Shown: positions 10,190 to 22,812, counted from the first letter of the stretch. The stretch: 64,000 nucleotides of DNA from Prosopocoilus inquinatus (GCA_036172665.1 CM069876.1:50871001-50935000); one strand, 5' to 3'. The notes: generated by a model from the letters alone, not told the origin. Numbers and translations: made by a program.

Positions 10190-11530
10190 GACAGTTGGCA
10201 ACCACGTGAACTCCTCTCATAAATAATGTTGACAGTGTCACTCGCTCTTGAAAGAAGTTTTTATTTTCTGCGTTTTCGTCTTGCTTCGCTGCAGCGAGCA
10301 ATTGAACCGTCGCGTCGAGTCGCGTCCCATACGAAGAGCAACAGGGGTACCAACCTGTTTTTCTTTTTCTTTTTTTTTTCTAATTCGAGTGCGGGAAATT
10401 CGAATTATGGGCGCGGTATTTTTGAATTTGCTGTGCGCGATGCGAGCGTTTGGGGTTCGACGAGGTGTGAAAGGGAAACCAACCCGTCCGATTAGCTAAA
10501 AAGTTTTTATGCTGTAATGTAACGTATTGTTTATCGAATTCGTGATAATGAAACGAGCGCTCACTTTCCAAAGTGAGCGCGTTCTCACGTCCCGAAAACA
10601 GCTCGTGTTATTGCGGTGGATGACGTTCGTGTAATGGTATTTGCGATTTATTTGTGCCGAAACGTTAAATTGTGTTCACCTCATATTTTCCTAACTTCCA
10701 GCAATTTTTATATCCGCGCGTTTAAAAAGAGTTTCATCGCAAGAATATTTAAATTTGGGCGAGAAAATCCGGAAAAAATTTTTACCCGCTCTCCTTGCCC
10801 CTCCACCCCTCCAACAGTTGCATTGCAATCAAACTTCGCGGGAAATTAACCTAGGACAAACGATTTGGCCGCTAGAGGTCCAAAAGAAAAATTTTTATAC
10901 AGCGACCTGCAGAAAATTGAAAACGTGTGCGATTTTTTTTTTATAATTGGTACAACTTTTCTCCAGAAACGCATTTTTTTCTGTACTTCAAAAGGGGTAA
11001 CTCGGTCCTTGCTTCGCTCTCCCCCCTTACATTTCGAGTTTAAGAAAATTAAAAAAGGCGAGAGAGCGAAGCGAACAAAATCATTTCACTCGCAGTCAGA
11101 TATTCCCGAATTTTCAAAATTTTAATTTTAAAATTCGAAGCAACCCATTTCCTAACTTCCTCACTTCTGTAAACCTTCTTCTTTTCACTTTCATTTTTGT
11201 TACCACTTATGTTCCTAATTGCTATATTTTCCTTTTTTTTTTTTAATCACAGATTGTAAATAATTGAATTTATTCCGTCGATTATGTATAATTTTATAGT
11301 GCATAAATTTTTATGCTCGTCGTTTGTTTTGTTTTTTATTTTCTTCGGTTTTTCCCCCCTTCAGAAATTAAACGGACATTTACTTTAAATTCTTTCTCGC
11401 TTTATTATTATTATTTTTTTGACTTTTAATTTAGCGTTGCTCTTGTTGTTTGTTTCTCTGTGACTTTCTTCGATTTTTCCCCCTTCAGAAATTAAACAAT
11501 TAGATTATTTTTCAATTTTTTCTCGCTTTT
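10190..11530. other. Intergenic, pyrimidine-rich patches
   Basis: Several short frames overlap on both strands between 10200 and 11130. None contains a recognisable domain and each runs through T-rich or A-rich tracts. I support no gene here. Confidence 0.4.
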
Positions 11531-11531
11531 A

Positions 11532-11620
<89 letters not shown>
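11531..11620. repeat. (ATT)n microsatellite
   Basis: About 30 uninterrupted TTA/ATT trinucleotides. Confidence 0.98.
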
Positions 11621-11859
11621 GACTTTTAATTACCGTCATACAATTTGTTTGCTGTGTAACCATAGCAACTAACATAAAAGTCTTAATATTTCGTGTATTT
11701 TTAAAAAATCGTAGAAAAAAAATTAATACTGAACAAACTATTAACGACAGATATCGACAACCCTATATAATTTAAAAGAGAATTAAATAGCGCATCTAAC
11801 AATGGCAAAAGTTATACGGCATTCCATTAAAAAAAAAAATAGTTATGGTAGTTTGAATG

Positions 11860-13245
11860 TTCTGAAGTTTATTAATTTTTTTTGTAAGAACTTATGCTGC
11901 TAGAATTTTTTCTTTACAGCGTAACTGAAAAAGCGTCTCAAGACGAAACTTTTGCAAAAAAAAAACGCAAGTCCCTCACTTCATTTGTTCGGAAGACATT
12001 TGCATTTGTTTGAGAGGTACTGCAAGGGCGATAATTTTCTTAAAAAGTTGAATAACGCGAAAACGGTTTAAATTGGACCCCATGTATGGTACACAAGGTC
12101 ACATTAAAATTCAATCCGGAATCCGAAAATGTAAAAATATGTGGGGTGTTCCGTTTAAAATAACGAAGTGACCTAACGTCCAGGCAAAACGGAACACTCT
12201 GTACACGCCAAACTAATTTTGAAATATGCACCACGTGATCTTGTGAAACTTTCATTTGAAACATTTTTTCGTAAAATTGATAACTAGAGAGATATGAAAG
12301 AATCCGCCTTAAGTGGGACACCCTGTATGTATTAATTTTTTTTTAAGAACTCATGTTGCATGTTGCTAGAATTTTTTCTTTACAGTGTAACTGAAAAAGC
12401 GTCTCAAGACGAAACTTTTGCAAAAAAACGCAAGCCCCTAACGTCATTTGTTCGCAAGATATTTGCATTTGTTTGAGGTACTGTAAGGGCGATAATTTTC
12501 TTAAAAAGTTGAATAACGCGAAAACGGTTTAGATTAGACCCTATGTACGGTACACAAGGTCACATTAAAATTCAATCCAGAACCCGAAAATGTAAAAATA
12601 TATAGGGCGTTTCATTTAAAATAACGAAGTGACCTAACGCCCAGGCTAAACGGAACACTCTGTACACGCCAAACTAATTTTAAAATATGCTCCACGTGAT
12701 CCTGTGAAACTTTCATTTGAAAGATTTTTTCGTAAAATTGATAACTAGAGAGGTATGAAAGAATCCGCCTTAAGTGAGACACCCTGTATGTATTAATTTT
12801 TTTTTAAGAACTCATGTTGCTAGAATTTTTTCTTTACAGTGTAACTGAAAAAGCGTTTCGAGACGAAACTTTCGCAAAAAACCGCAAGTCCCTAACGTCA
12901 TTAGTTCGGAAGATATTTGCATTTGTTTGAGGTACTGCAAGGGCGATAATTTTTTTTAAAAACTTGAATAACGCGAAAACGGTTTAGATTAGACCCTATG
13001 TACGGTACACAAGGTCACATTAAAATTCAATCCAAAACCCGAAAATGTAAAAATATGTGGGGTGTTCCATTTAAAATAACGAAGTGACCTAACGCCCAGG
13101 CTAAACGGAACACTCTGTACACGTCAAACTAATTTTAAAATATGCTCCACGTGATCCTGTGAAACTTTCATTTGAAACATTTTTTCGTTAAATTGATAAC
13201 TAGAGAGATATGAAAGGATCCGCCTTAAGTGGGACACTCTGTATA
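11860..13245 (+). repeat. 455-bp repeat, three tandem units
   Basis: Unit ends (CACCCTGTATG or CACTCTGTATA) fall at 12319, 12780 and 13235, spacings of 461 and 455 bp. The middle unit has a small CATGTTG duplication. All units carry an ACACAAGGTCACA segment and an internal GGTGTTCC/AACACTCTGTAC pair. Unit ends read in reverse give CATACAGGGTGTCCC, linking this family to the TACAGGGTG-ended class. Confidence 0.9.
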
Positions 13246-14744
13246 TTCTATCCCCTGTACCATACTATAATGAACAATCACGTTTTACAAATTGTTAATT
13301 TCATGCAGGTATTTCCCAAATCAGTGCTTGTTTTGTTGTTAATAGAAAAGGCGACTGGGACTGCGACTGCAAAGCGAATGATCCATTAGAAAAAAAAATA
13401 TGTAATTACAAAAATTTAATTAACTTCACATTAAAAAAATAATTAGTCATTAGTTATTTTCGACATGAGATTCCCCATCAGTGATATTTCACGGTGAGGA
13501 AAACCACATCTGCTGTTGACATTAGCGGGAAAAACGTAAGTTCGCACCGCGTGAGAATCTATTAATAAAAAAATGACATTTTCGTTGATAAAAACAAAAG
13601 ATATAAATGCGTATAAGGAAAAAAAATGAGGCATTGTTTGGAAAACGAGCCGAAAATAACCGCCGGGATCTCCGTCGGGTTGTTGTATTTATTTATAATT
13701 TATGTTTTGTGTGTACACAGCACGGACCACCGCAATGTGACGAAATCGGGTTCAGGGACACGTCAAACAAGACGAAGAAGAAGAAGAAGAAGAAGAAGAA
13801 GAAGAAGAAGGAAAAAGAAAATAATTGGAAACGTCTTTCTCCTCCCTTTTGTTTACGAACTCCTGAAATTACTGCGCCGCGGGAAGAATTAATTCTTGGG
13901 GTCGTTACATCCGGCGAGTGAGGAAGGACTTCTTTTTTTTTAATTTACGTTCACATAAAACCACTACGTACGCTGTTAATTACCAAAAACAAACACAGAT
14001 GGCGTGCGACAAGTCCGTCGCGTTTCGCAGATTTTTCGGTGACGAGAGTTATTTCCGTTCCTTCAACGTACAAATCCGTTTTCGGGTCACAAAAAAAAAA
14101 CTACTTAAAACTCACGAGGACGTGCGCAAAATTGAAACAAAAAAAAAAACAGCGCCATCGCACGGTCAACTTTTGACCTGATAACGTGTCTCGAGAAGTT
14201 TAGATCTAAAATTGGCCGTGCGATGACGCGTCGACTCAAAACAGTTGCTGCTTCAACATGCCACGCGCAGTCGGTTTCGAGACGACTAGGGCAGGTCAGT
14301 TTGATGATTGCGGTGGAGTTCTCGAGCCTACTCACTTGCTGAGGAGGCCCCGAGTGGAGCCGAAACTGAGGAAGTGTTCCGGAGATCCTCGACAATCAAA
14401 ACTGACCACCTGCAAATTGCAGTCCTAATACATTTCTGAGAAACCTGAAAAAATTATTACTATTATTATTATTAATGATGCACCAGATACAAACTTCTGT
14501 TAAATACGCAAATATGAATAAATAATAATTTTTTTTAATCGTTAGAATCGTCAAAAATGGTTGAAAATTGTATCCGGATTGATGACCTTCAAGCGGACCA
14601 ATGGGCGGTTTGACGAAGAGTAAAACAAACGAGCAAGCGACTCGCGCTATGTTAAAAAGAGAGTGAGTAGAGAGTCGTTTGTTTTTCTTTCGTAAAATTT
14701 ACGATCGTCGCCTGTTTCTCTTCTTTACCTTTTCAACGTATCGT
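13246..14744. other. Intergenic with (AAG)n
   Basis: (GAA)n lies at about 13777-13811. A short inverted pair (CATCGCACGGTCAA near 14156 and TTGGCCGTGCGATG near 14213) flanks a 45-bp loop. No frame shows a domain; those at 13607-13921 are lysine or arginine runs from the microsatellite. Confidence 0.5.
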
Positions 14745-15053
14745 TTTCTTCTTCTTCTTCTCTTTTTCCTTTGTTCCATTCTGATTACATTTTTCCATTG
14801 TTTTCTTCTTCTTCTTCTTCTTCTTCTTCTTCTCTTTTTTCTTTGTTCCATTCTGATTACATTTTTCCATTGTTTTATTCTTCTTCTTCTTCTCTTTTTT
14901 CTTTGTTCCATTCTGATTACATTTTTCCATTGTTTTCTTCTTCTTCTTCTTTTCTTTTTTCTTTGTTCCATTCTGATTGCATTTTCCATTGTTTTCTTCT
15001 TCTTCTTCTTCTCCTTTTTCTTTGTTCCATTCTGATCACATTTTTCCATTGTT
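14745..15053 (+). repeat. TTC-linked minisatellite, five units
   Basis: The block TTTGTTCCATTCTGATTACA then TTTTTCCATTG recurs with CTGATT at 14781, 14853, 14913, 14973 and 15032. Spacing varies from 59 to 72 bp because a (TTC)n spacer changes length. Frames through it on both strands are pure repeat translations. Confidence 0.95.
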
Positions 15054-15054
15054 T

Positions 15055-16395
15055 TGTTTTCATTTTCTGTTAACCTAACCATTCAACGATCACGAGAAAA
15101 AAAAATCCGCGCCGCTCGTTCTCTCTCGATCGATCGTCATTTGTTTTCCGTACCTTCCCTGCGTAGGAATTTCTTTGTCTGTTTCGCTTTTCGTTTTGTG
15201 ATCGGGTTTCTCGTTCATGTTAACGTTCTTCATTTTTTTTTCTGTTTCTTTTTTTGTTTTAATCGTTTATGTACTGCTTTTTACCGTTTTCAAAGAAAAT
15301 GAAATAAAAATCAGAAATTTATTTCAATCACTACTTGCGTCCGGTTTTCCTCTTTTCATTTCTTTTCGTTTTTTCTTCGCGAATTTCGTTTTTCGTTTCG
15401 TTTTTTAATCTTATATCGCGCGATCGTCGTTTGTTTTCCTCGCGTTCCCTTTCTTTTTCCCTCGATCGCCGCAATTGGGTTTTCTTTCTCTCGAGCGCGT
15501 TTTCTTTCCTCTTTTTTCTGAATTTCGTTTGGTTTTAATTTTACATCGCGGTCGCCTCTCGCTCTCCTCTAGCATCAAGCCCTCTCCCTTCAGTTTTATT
15601 TTAATTGTTGAAAAAATTTTGTCGAATTTGCATTTATATTTTTTAATATTCGATATTTTATTGGAACTATTATAGGTATGTAAGTCGAAGCATATGTATC
15701 TAAAGAAAGAATGAAACGCTCAACCAGAGAGGTAGATAGAGAGAGAGAGATGAGGGGTTACTTCTGCATTCTTGAAAAAAAAAACGACATTCAAGACCTG
15801 CGTTGGTGGGTTTAAGGTTTAAATGTAAAAAAAAAAAATTGTGGCACGATAAAAAATTGGCACTCGGGAGAAATCCTAATATCTGCGATTTTATGTGTGG
15901 ATCACGCTGATGAATTTCGTTGTCCTTGAACGAAAGGCCGAATTTCTTGCGACGATTTTGCAACCCTGTAGCAAAAAAGCGACGGTAAGTGCGTTGAATT
16001 CCCACGAGCAAATTTCTAGCGGCAGGTAAATTACGACACATCTCGCTTTCTTTCTCTTTGTTCTTTGTTCTTTGTCCCTCCGCGCGCAAGAAGAAATCGT
16101 GCGATGTAAACAAAGCGACGCGATGCGGAGGCCTCGTTCACCGGATCGCTTTCTGTATTCTTCTTTGGGACAGACGAGGTGAGGCGAGTCGAGGCGAGGT
16201 GCTCCAATACAATCCTACCCTTAACGTGAAATGAGGTGAGCAAGTGCTCCTTCGCTCATTTGTTTTCTTATATCGGTACTCTATTGTATGTGATTTTCAT
16301 TTCCACGCAGACATTCCTATGTTTTCCAAACAAGACAAATGTAACCTTGTTTTATTCTACTGTCTTAAGGGGTCGGCGACGCCTTGATAGCTCCT
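15055..16395. repeat. T-rich CGATCGTC-family region then unique sequence
   Basis: CGATCGTC motifs followed by TTTGTTTTCC occur near 15128 and 15420 in T-rich DNA up to about 15660. At about 15788-15812 is a minus-strand copy of the CACCAACGCAGGTCTTGAAT motif. The remainder to 16395 shows no supported gene. Confidence 0.55.
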
Positions 16396-16471
16396 TAAGT
16401 AAGGGGGAAGGGATGTAAACAAAAGACAATAAACGAAGCTACGGTTTCTTACATCCCTTCCCCCTTACTTA
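16396..16471. other. Stem-loop with perfect 23-bp arms
   Basis: Arms at 16396-16418 and 16449-16471 are exact reverse complements (left arm begins TAAGTAAGGGGGAAG) around a 30-base loop. A partial match of one arm occurs near 9346. It may be a MITE core or a structured transcript; there is no further evidence for either. Confidence 0.8.
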
Positions 16472-16970
16472 GGGCGGTTGGCTTCGCTAACATAAGATAC
16501 CATCGCCACACAAACTCCAAGACTTTAATTAAGTTATAATAATCAAAGAATAGGTATTTTTTTTTTTGAAATATTTTAACAAACTAACTTTTAATTTTAG
16601 TTGTAGAGTATGTCGTCCAAAATTTATAATTTTTGATGCACTCGTAGCTTTTGTAAATAATTACCCCCTTTTGTTGTTACTTTTTTTTTGTATGGAAACA
16701 AATAAATGAACGCTCAGAAAAAAAAATACCGACGGTTTTTAAAGTGATGGGGAACAAATTGTGTGATGTTCCGAGCTCGTAACTGTCAGCGCTCGAGCAT
16801 AAATCACATATTTGTTTTAATAACAGCGTCGATAAAATCTTAGCGCAAAGTTTAATCAAACACGTTATAAGTGTATGTTTACGTATTTACTTAACACAGC
16901 GGACGATGATTACGGGCTCTTAACGGCTCGTTTAGAATACAGTTGCAAATTCTATTATTTATTCCATTCA

Positions 16971-17850
16971 GCTGCAAGCCTGCAACAATTCGACGCTTAA
17001 ACCCACCAATGCAGGTCTTGAATTTTGTGTAATTTTACAAATTTTCTTCCTGTTGTTCACAACATGAGCATTTTCATAGTCGGAGCGCGTGTAAAAGCAC
17101 GAAATAATTCCAAACATCGCATTTATTTCATTAAGGCCCAGTTTTACAATCACGGTTTAACTTTCAGCCGAAGCTTAAACCCTTCACAACAATTGTTGAA
17201 ATAATCGTTGCTAAGGGTTTAAACCTCAGCTCAAAGTTGAGCTGCAATTGTAAAACTGGACCTAAGGCGTCAGCCAACATCGGTTTTATTCAGGTTGTTT
17301 TTGGTCATGCTGGATGCGGTAAGTCCAACAATGCACCGCGTAGTACAAATTACTAATTAATTTTTGTTTCGTGTTTAATAAGTATTTATTTCGTCTAGCT
17401 GCAAGTCTGCAATAATTCGATACTTCAACCCACCAATGCAGGTCTTGAATTTTGTATAATTTTACAATTTCTTTTCCTGTTGTTTACAACATGGGCATTT
17501 TCATAGTCGGAGCGCGTGTAAAAGCACGAAATAATTCCAAACGTTGCGTTTATTTCATTCAGGCGCCAGCCAACATCGGTTTTATTCAAGTTGTTTTTGG
17601 TCGTGCTGGATGCGGTAAGTCCAACAATGCACCGCTTAATACGAATTACTAATTAATTCTTACTTCGTGTTTAGTAAGTATTTATTTCGTCTAGCTGCAA
17701 GCCTGCAACAATTCGACACTTAAACCCACCAATGCAGGTCTTGAATTTTGTATAATTTTATAATTTTTTTTCCTGTTGTTCACAACGCGGGGATTTTCAT
17801 AGTCGGAGCGCGTGGAAAAGTACGAAATAATACGAAATTATGCAAAAAAA
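16971..17850 (+). repeat. ~295-bp tandem repeat, 2.5 units (R295)
   Basis: Units start with GCTGCAAG at 16971, 17399 and 17694. Unit 2 is 295 bp. Unit 1 is 428 bp because it contains a 128-bp MITE plus its 3-bp duplication, and the third is cut off near 17830. Each unit carries the CACCAATGCAGGTCTTGAAT motif, a GGCGCCAGCCAACATCGG-type segment (intact in unit 2, split by the MITE in unit 1) and a conserved GTTGTTTTTGGTCATGCTGG segment ending in GGATGCGGTAAGTC. In one frame that segment reads VVFGHAGCGKS. Inverted copies lie at 20.9-22.2 kb. Confidence 0.9.
17132..17265 (+). mobile_element. PIF/Harbinger-type MITE, 128 bp, TSD TAA
   Basis: The element at 17135-17262 begins GGCCCAGTTTTACAAT and ends ATTGTAAAACTGGACC, flanked by TAA at 17132-17134 and 17263-17265. 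Comparison with the uninterrupted tandem unit at 17399 gives the empty site, which confirms the insertion. A second copy of exactly the same length lies at 50006-50133 in the opposite orientation. TIRs starting GG with a TAA duplication fit PIF/Harbinger. Confidence 0.9.
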
Positions 17851-18012
17851 AGACGAAGTCGATTTTAAATTGGCGCCTCGGTTTTTCTTTTTCGAGTTTT
17901 CATTTAATTAAAGGACCGTTTTAAGCATTGCCATCGTTTCGTCATGAAAAACCCGTCATCCGTCATCCATAAATCTACCTGCCGCGATAAATCCAAGTGC
18001 ACTAAGCGAACG

Positions 18013-18150
18013 AATATTCAAGACCTGCATTGGTGAGTTTGTTATTTCGACAATCCTCAAAAAAAAAATTCAAGACCTGCGTTAGTGCGTTTGTTATTCC
18101 GACAATCCCGGAAAGGAAAAAAATAATGTTCAAGACCTGCGTTGGTGAGT
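18013..18150 (-). repeat. Short minisatellite with GCAGGTCTTGAA motif
   Basis: Three minus-strand copies of CACCAAYGCAGGTCTTGAA lie with starts about 52 and 60 bp apart, separated by A-rich sequence and TTGTTATTTCGACAATCC-type spacers. It is the same family as the 68-bp minisatellite at 30.58-30.94 kb. Both translate as repeats of T-N-A-G-L-E in one frame, which I regard as a by-product. Confidence 0.75.
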
Positions 18151-18744
18151 TTAAGTGTAAAATTGTGTGTTGTAAGAAAGCCCATCAACGTCCCGCGAGG
18201 TCCGTTTTCTTTTCCAGGCCCTGAAAGCGTGCATCTCGTGGTAACGAATGATCTAATCATCGTGAAGCATTAACTTAAAAGCTGGGAGGAAAAAAAGAGC
18301 GAGGCATTTTTTTTTGCTCGTTCACCTCGCCTCACCTCACAACACTTTCTATTCTGTCAAACGCAACAAATTTCAATGTACTTACGTGTGGAGGTGCCCA
18401 GCAGTTTGTGTATCGGATGCTCGAAAAGTTAATTACGACTTGTTTTTTTTTTTTTTTGGCTTGTTTACGTTGTCACCGAACAGGTTCTACTCGACTTTTA
18501 ACGATTTTTCTTTGCAATTTATTTATACAGGCCAGAGCTTTCGGTAATTAGCACCGGCGCCGTTTTGATGATGCCCTCCGGCTATTGCAGATACTATAAA
18601 ATATAAGTTACTTAATTGCTGTTGAATTCCACCATACTGTCAAAAGGCGCTCGTTATTCTAAAATCTAGGACCCCCGCTTCACTCAAATCGGTCGCCTCC
18701 TCCTAACACAACCTCATTGACCCAATAAAATACATATGTATACA

Positions 18745-20690
18745 TGTACAGAGTGGACCATTTTTGATGGTTTTACAGGGTTTCTCAGTTATTTATAGGA
18801 ATAGAAGAAAACCGTTTTCGTGACTCATGCTACTTTTTCAAGAAAAACTCAGTGGAGAAAACAAAAGTTAGCTATCTCCATTCGTTCGGGAAATATCGGC
18901 AGAAAACGAATTTTTCCGAAAAATTATTTTTCACAATATCTCAGCTGTTTGACAAGATATTTTGAAAATTCAAAAACTGTTTTATTCAGAAATTAATGTA
19001 GATTTCGCTGACGTTATTGTCTTTTGTAAGAACTGCGCCAGTTCTGCGAAACGGACTATAACTTTCTAATTTTAAATGGAAACCGTAGTTGGCTATGACA
19101 CAAATAAATTGCTTATTTAATGAGGTTTTCAAAAATATAAGGTTTGATATAATTATTTTTATAAATAACAAAGATACTTATTATTTTTCATTTTCCGGTA
19201 GCTAACAAGCCATCCATGACACCAAAAACAAAAATATAGTTCAATTGTTTTCCCAAAAATCAATTATTATTAAGTAAAACGGTTAATTTAATTCAATAAA
19301 TAAATAGCTTCATATATCTACCAGAAACTGACATAAAGTCACAAGAACGTAAAAATGGATTAACTCCATTTGAACATTTCTTTAATTATTAATGTGAATA
19401 GTTAAGAGATTTTTATAAATTTTAAATTGCATAAGTTAGTGCATTTCTTTAAGAAATAATAATTTCATTATTTTGCAGTACTTATCACGCTATCTATGAC
19501 AATAAAAACAAAAGAAAATTCAGTTGTTTTCCTTAAAAATCTATTATTAGAATAAATAATACAGGTAATTAAATTTAACAAAATAAATATCTAATGCTAT
19601 TAGAGAACTCATAAAACTACAAGTAATGTAAATATGGATTAACTGTTAATGCAGCTTTGAAGAATTATATTATATGTTCCTTTGAAATTATTAAATCTTA
19701 AATTTTATATTATCAAAAATTCTTAGATATGTTTATTTCACTTTTATCCGCGATTACATTTATTAATATACAAAAGTTCTTGAAAGCATTATTAAACTTA
19801 GGAAATATCCGACAATTCAATTATTTCTTAAAGAAATGCATTAGATATTTATTTTGTTAAATTTAATTACCTGTATTATTTATTCTAATAATAGATTTTT
19901 GAGGAAAACAACTGAATTTTCTTTTGTTTTTATTGTCATAGATAGCGTGATAAGTACTGCAAAATAATGAAATTATTATTTTTTAAAGAAATGCACTAAC
20001 TTATGCAATTTAAAATTTATAAAAATCTCTTAACTATTCACATTAATAATTAAAGAAATGTTCAAATGGAGTTAATCCATTTTTACGTTCTTGTGACTTT
20101 ATGTCAGTTTCTGGTAGATATATGAAGCTATTTATTTATTGAATTAAATTAACCGTTTTACTTAATAATAATTGATTTTTGGGAAAACAATTGAACTATA
20201 TTTTTGTTTTTGGTGTCATGGATGGCTTGTTAGCTACCGGAAAATGAAAAATAATAAGTATCTTTGTTATTTATAAAAATAATTATATCAAACCTTATAT
20301 TTTTGAAAACCTCATTAAATAAGCAATTTATTTGTGTCATAGCCAACTACGGTTTCCATTTAAAATTAGAAAGCTATAGTCCGTTTCGCAGAACTGGCGC
20401 AGTTCTTACAAAAGACAATAACGTCAGCGAAATCTACATTAATTTCTGAATAAAACAGTTTTTGAATTTTCAAAATATCTTGTCAAACAGCTGAGATATT
20501 GTGAAAAATAATTTTTCGGAAAAATTCGTTTTCTGCCGATATTTCCCGAACGAATGGAGATAGCTAACTTTTGTTTTCTCCACTGAGTTGTTCTCGAAAA
20601 AGTAGCACTGGGTCACGAAAACGGTTTTCCTCTATTCCTATAAATAACTGAGAAACCCTATAAAACCATCAAAAATGGACCACACTGTAC
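18745..20690. mobile_element. 1.95-kb inverted repeat, 853-bp arms
   Basis: The left arm (18745-19597) and right arm (19838-20690) are near-identical reverse complements; positions pair with a constant sum of 39435. A 240-bp loop separates them. Ends read GTACAGAGTGG and CCACACTGTAC, variants of the TACAGGGTG terminus. Both arms contain the same 61-codon frame, mirrored at 18986-19171 and 20264-20449, which reflects arm identity. It may be a foldback element or two head-to-head copies of one element. Transcription through it would give long double-stranded RNA. No target duplication is clear. Confidence 0.9.
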
Positions 20691-20924
20691 AGTTGTTTAA
20701 AGTTAATCGAACGCTGAAATAAATATTCGACGACTTGCGAACGGAGAAATAGCATCTGGTAAACGCGAGAATACTGTTTCCAACACTGACTCACACGTTC
20801 TATTTAAATCCGTGTTTTAGACGAGAACGCGCTCTCAGGTGAACCGAAAATACAGACGTGGCTTACACCTGTTTTAAATACCTAAACACTCAAAAACGAA
20901 GCAAAAAAAAAATTAATGAGTAAT

Positions 20925-21390
20925 TTGCATTTCAGGGTGCGCGTTGTTGGACTTACCGTATCCAGCACAACCAAAAACAACTCGATAAAATCGACGTTGG
21001 CTCGCGCTGAATGAAATAAATGCGACGTTTGGAATTATTTCGTACTTTCACACGCGCTCCGACTATGAAAATCCCCATGTTGTGAACAACAGGAAAAAAA
21101 TTTGGAAAATTATACAAAATTCAAGACCTGCATTGGTGGGTTTAAGTGTCAAATTGTTGCAGGCTTGCAGCTGATTGGAATAAATACTTTTAGTTAGTAA
21201 TTTGCATTACGCAGCTCGTTGAAATTACCGCATCCAGCGTGACCAAAAACAACTAAACTAAACAAAACTGCCTGCACCCGAATGAAATAAATAAATAAAT
21301 GCTCGAACATGAAACGTACTTTTACTCGCGCTCCGACAATGAAAGTCTCCGTGTTGCGAACAAGAGGAAAAAACTTGTAACCTGAAAACA
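20925..21390 (-). repeat. R295 repeat, two inverted units
   Basis: Minus-strand copies of the unit at 16.97-17.85 kb. One spans about 20930-21180, including the CACCAATGCAGGTCTTGAAT motif and the P-loop-like segment at 20950-20982. A second, diverged copy follows at 21190-21390 with its segment at 21222-21253. Both lie on the far side of the 1.95-kb palindrome, so the same family flanks it in opposite orientations. Confidence 0.8.
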
Positions 21391-21924
21391 CACTAACCGG
21401 ATAATTGGCGACATGTTGCTTGCGATCGACGCGACGACGACGACGAGGCTCATAATTACAACCGCTCACGTTGTAATTAGCCGATCGCCTAATAATAATA
21501 AATTCCTCTCGTGCACACGATAAAGTAAACCGATTTCTAACCGCGCCGCAAATTACAGGCCGCGTCCGGAAATCTCGCATTTTCTCGACGCTTTAATTTT
21601 CACTCCTCTCTTCTCAGCAGCGAGAGCGAGAACGAGGCGAGGAGATAATGAGATGGATGAAATCCGAGGGAGCGTTAATCGCCTTCTTTGATTTTTTCCC
21701 CTTTTCCACTTTCAACAAACCAAGCAGTTATCTGAAGAACGGCCAATTTCAATCGATGTTACCCGAGGGCCGTTTTAATTAGGTAAAGAAAATATTACTC
21801 GCGCGTCTTTAAAAACACAAGAAAAAGACGGATGTGATTCGTTTTGAAAAATCGCGCCGGTTTTCTTGGGGCTTGCGAAAGTTCCTGAATTTACGACCAA
21901 GCCGGAATTTTCTGACTAACGGTA

Positions 21925-22200
21925 ATAACGAAGCGGTGTTACCGCATCCAGCATGACCAAAAACAATCTAATTAAAACTAACGTTAGAATTCGTCATTAA
22001 CTTATTGTTTATAGCATTATAGCATTACAGCATGAGAGGATGGTTCCAACATTATGTGTACCCATCTGTGAATCGTGATTAAAAAAAAACTTAATTGATA
22101 ATTTGTAACGCTTTGTAAGTTACGTGTTAGACTTACCGCATCCAGCATGACCTAAAACGACTTAAATAAAACTTGTACACGTAGTTTAATCAAAATTATT
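21925..22200 (-). repeat. R295 repeat, two degenerate fragments
   Basis: Only the most conserved part remains, at 21939-21968 and 22129-22160, with weak similarity to either side (TAATTTG-rich flank). In one frame the second fragment reads VVLGHAGCGKS. These fragments show that the ~30-bp core is more conserved than the rest of the unit. Confidence 0.65.
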
Positions 22201-22812
22201 TCTTCCGAACAATCTACAATAATAAAAATAATTAAGTCACCTTGGTAATTTATTCATCGATTTAAAAAAAAAAAAACAAAACAAAACCGATCAATACTCC
22301 AATAATGAATAAATAAATTAATTACCTTTAATTACGCGATTTTTTTTTTAAATAAAATAAAATAATTGCGCTTTAAATACACAAGATAAATTGAAACGTC
22401 AATTTTAAATTGCTTCAAACTGAACGTTTTATTTATTTTCTCTGCTAATTGGGGGTGCTTTACACCCCCGTCTTGTCGAATATAAATCAGGATACTCCGG
22501 GGTGTTCAAGCGGCGATCCCTTAAATTAGCCTTAGCATTCCGGAGGGTGCGTACTTACCTACTACCCCCCGTTAAGTACCCCGGCGTGATTACACCGCCG
22601 CGAGTTAAAAGAGGGCCTGGACCCCCTCCTTAAACGCGCGCTTTTATTTTTTCACCCCTTCGCTGCGGGTTGCGAACCGATTACGCGATTACGGGACTTA
22701 ACAAAGTGGCCCCACTTACTTAAAACAAACGCACAACACAGCCACATTTTATCGTGAACGACAATCACTTGTTTGTGCATGTCTTCTCCCCTAAAATGAT
22801 ACTCCATTATAC
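22201..22812. other. Unique sequence, GC-rich patch
   Basis: AT-rich sequence is followed by a GC-rich, CpG-containing block at 22440-22690 with GGGGGTGCTTTACACCCCC forming a short stem near 22451. I see no open frame worth calling. Confidence 0.4.

Noticed and set aside
8503..12321. Conserved minus-strand frame (SHLNRILSYL...) in the 455-bp repeats
   Set aside because: Conserved only because the DNA repeats are similar; length differs between units and there is no start context or domain.
14679..15082. 118-127-codon frames on both strands
   Set aside because: Translations of a TTC-linked minisatellite.
15700..18260. Recurrent T-N-A-G-L-E peptide in several frames
   Set aside because: Arises from the CACCAACGCAGGTCTTGAAT DNA motif, which is present on both strands and in non-coding contexts.
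18986..20449. Two identical 61-codon frames
   Set aside because: Mirror images in the arms of the 1.95-kb palindrome; no domain.
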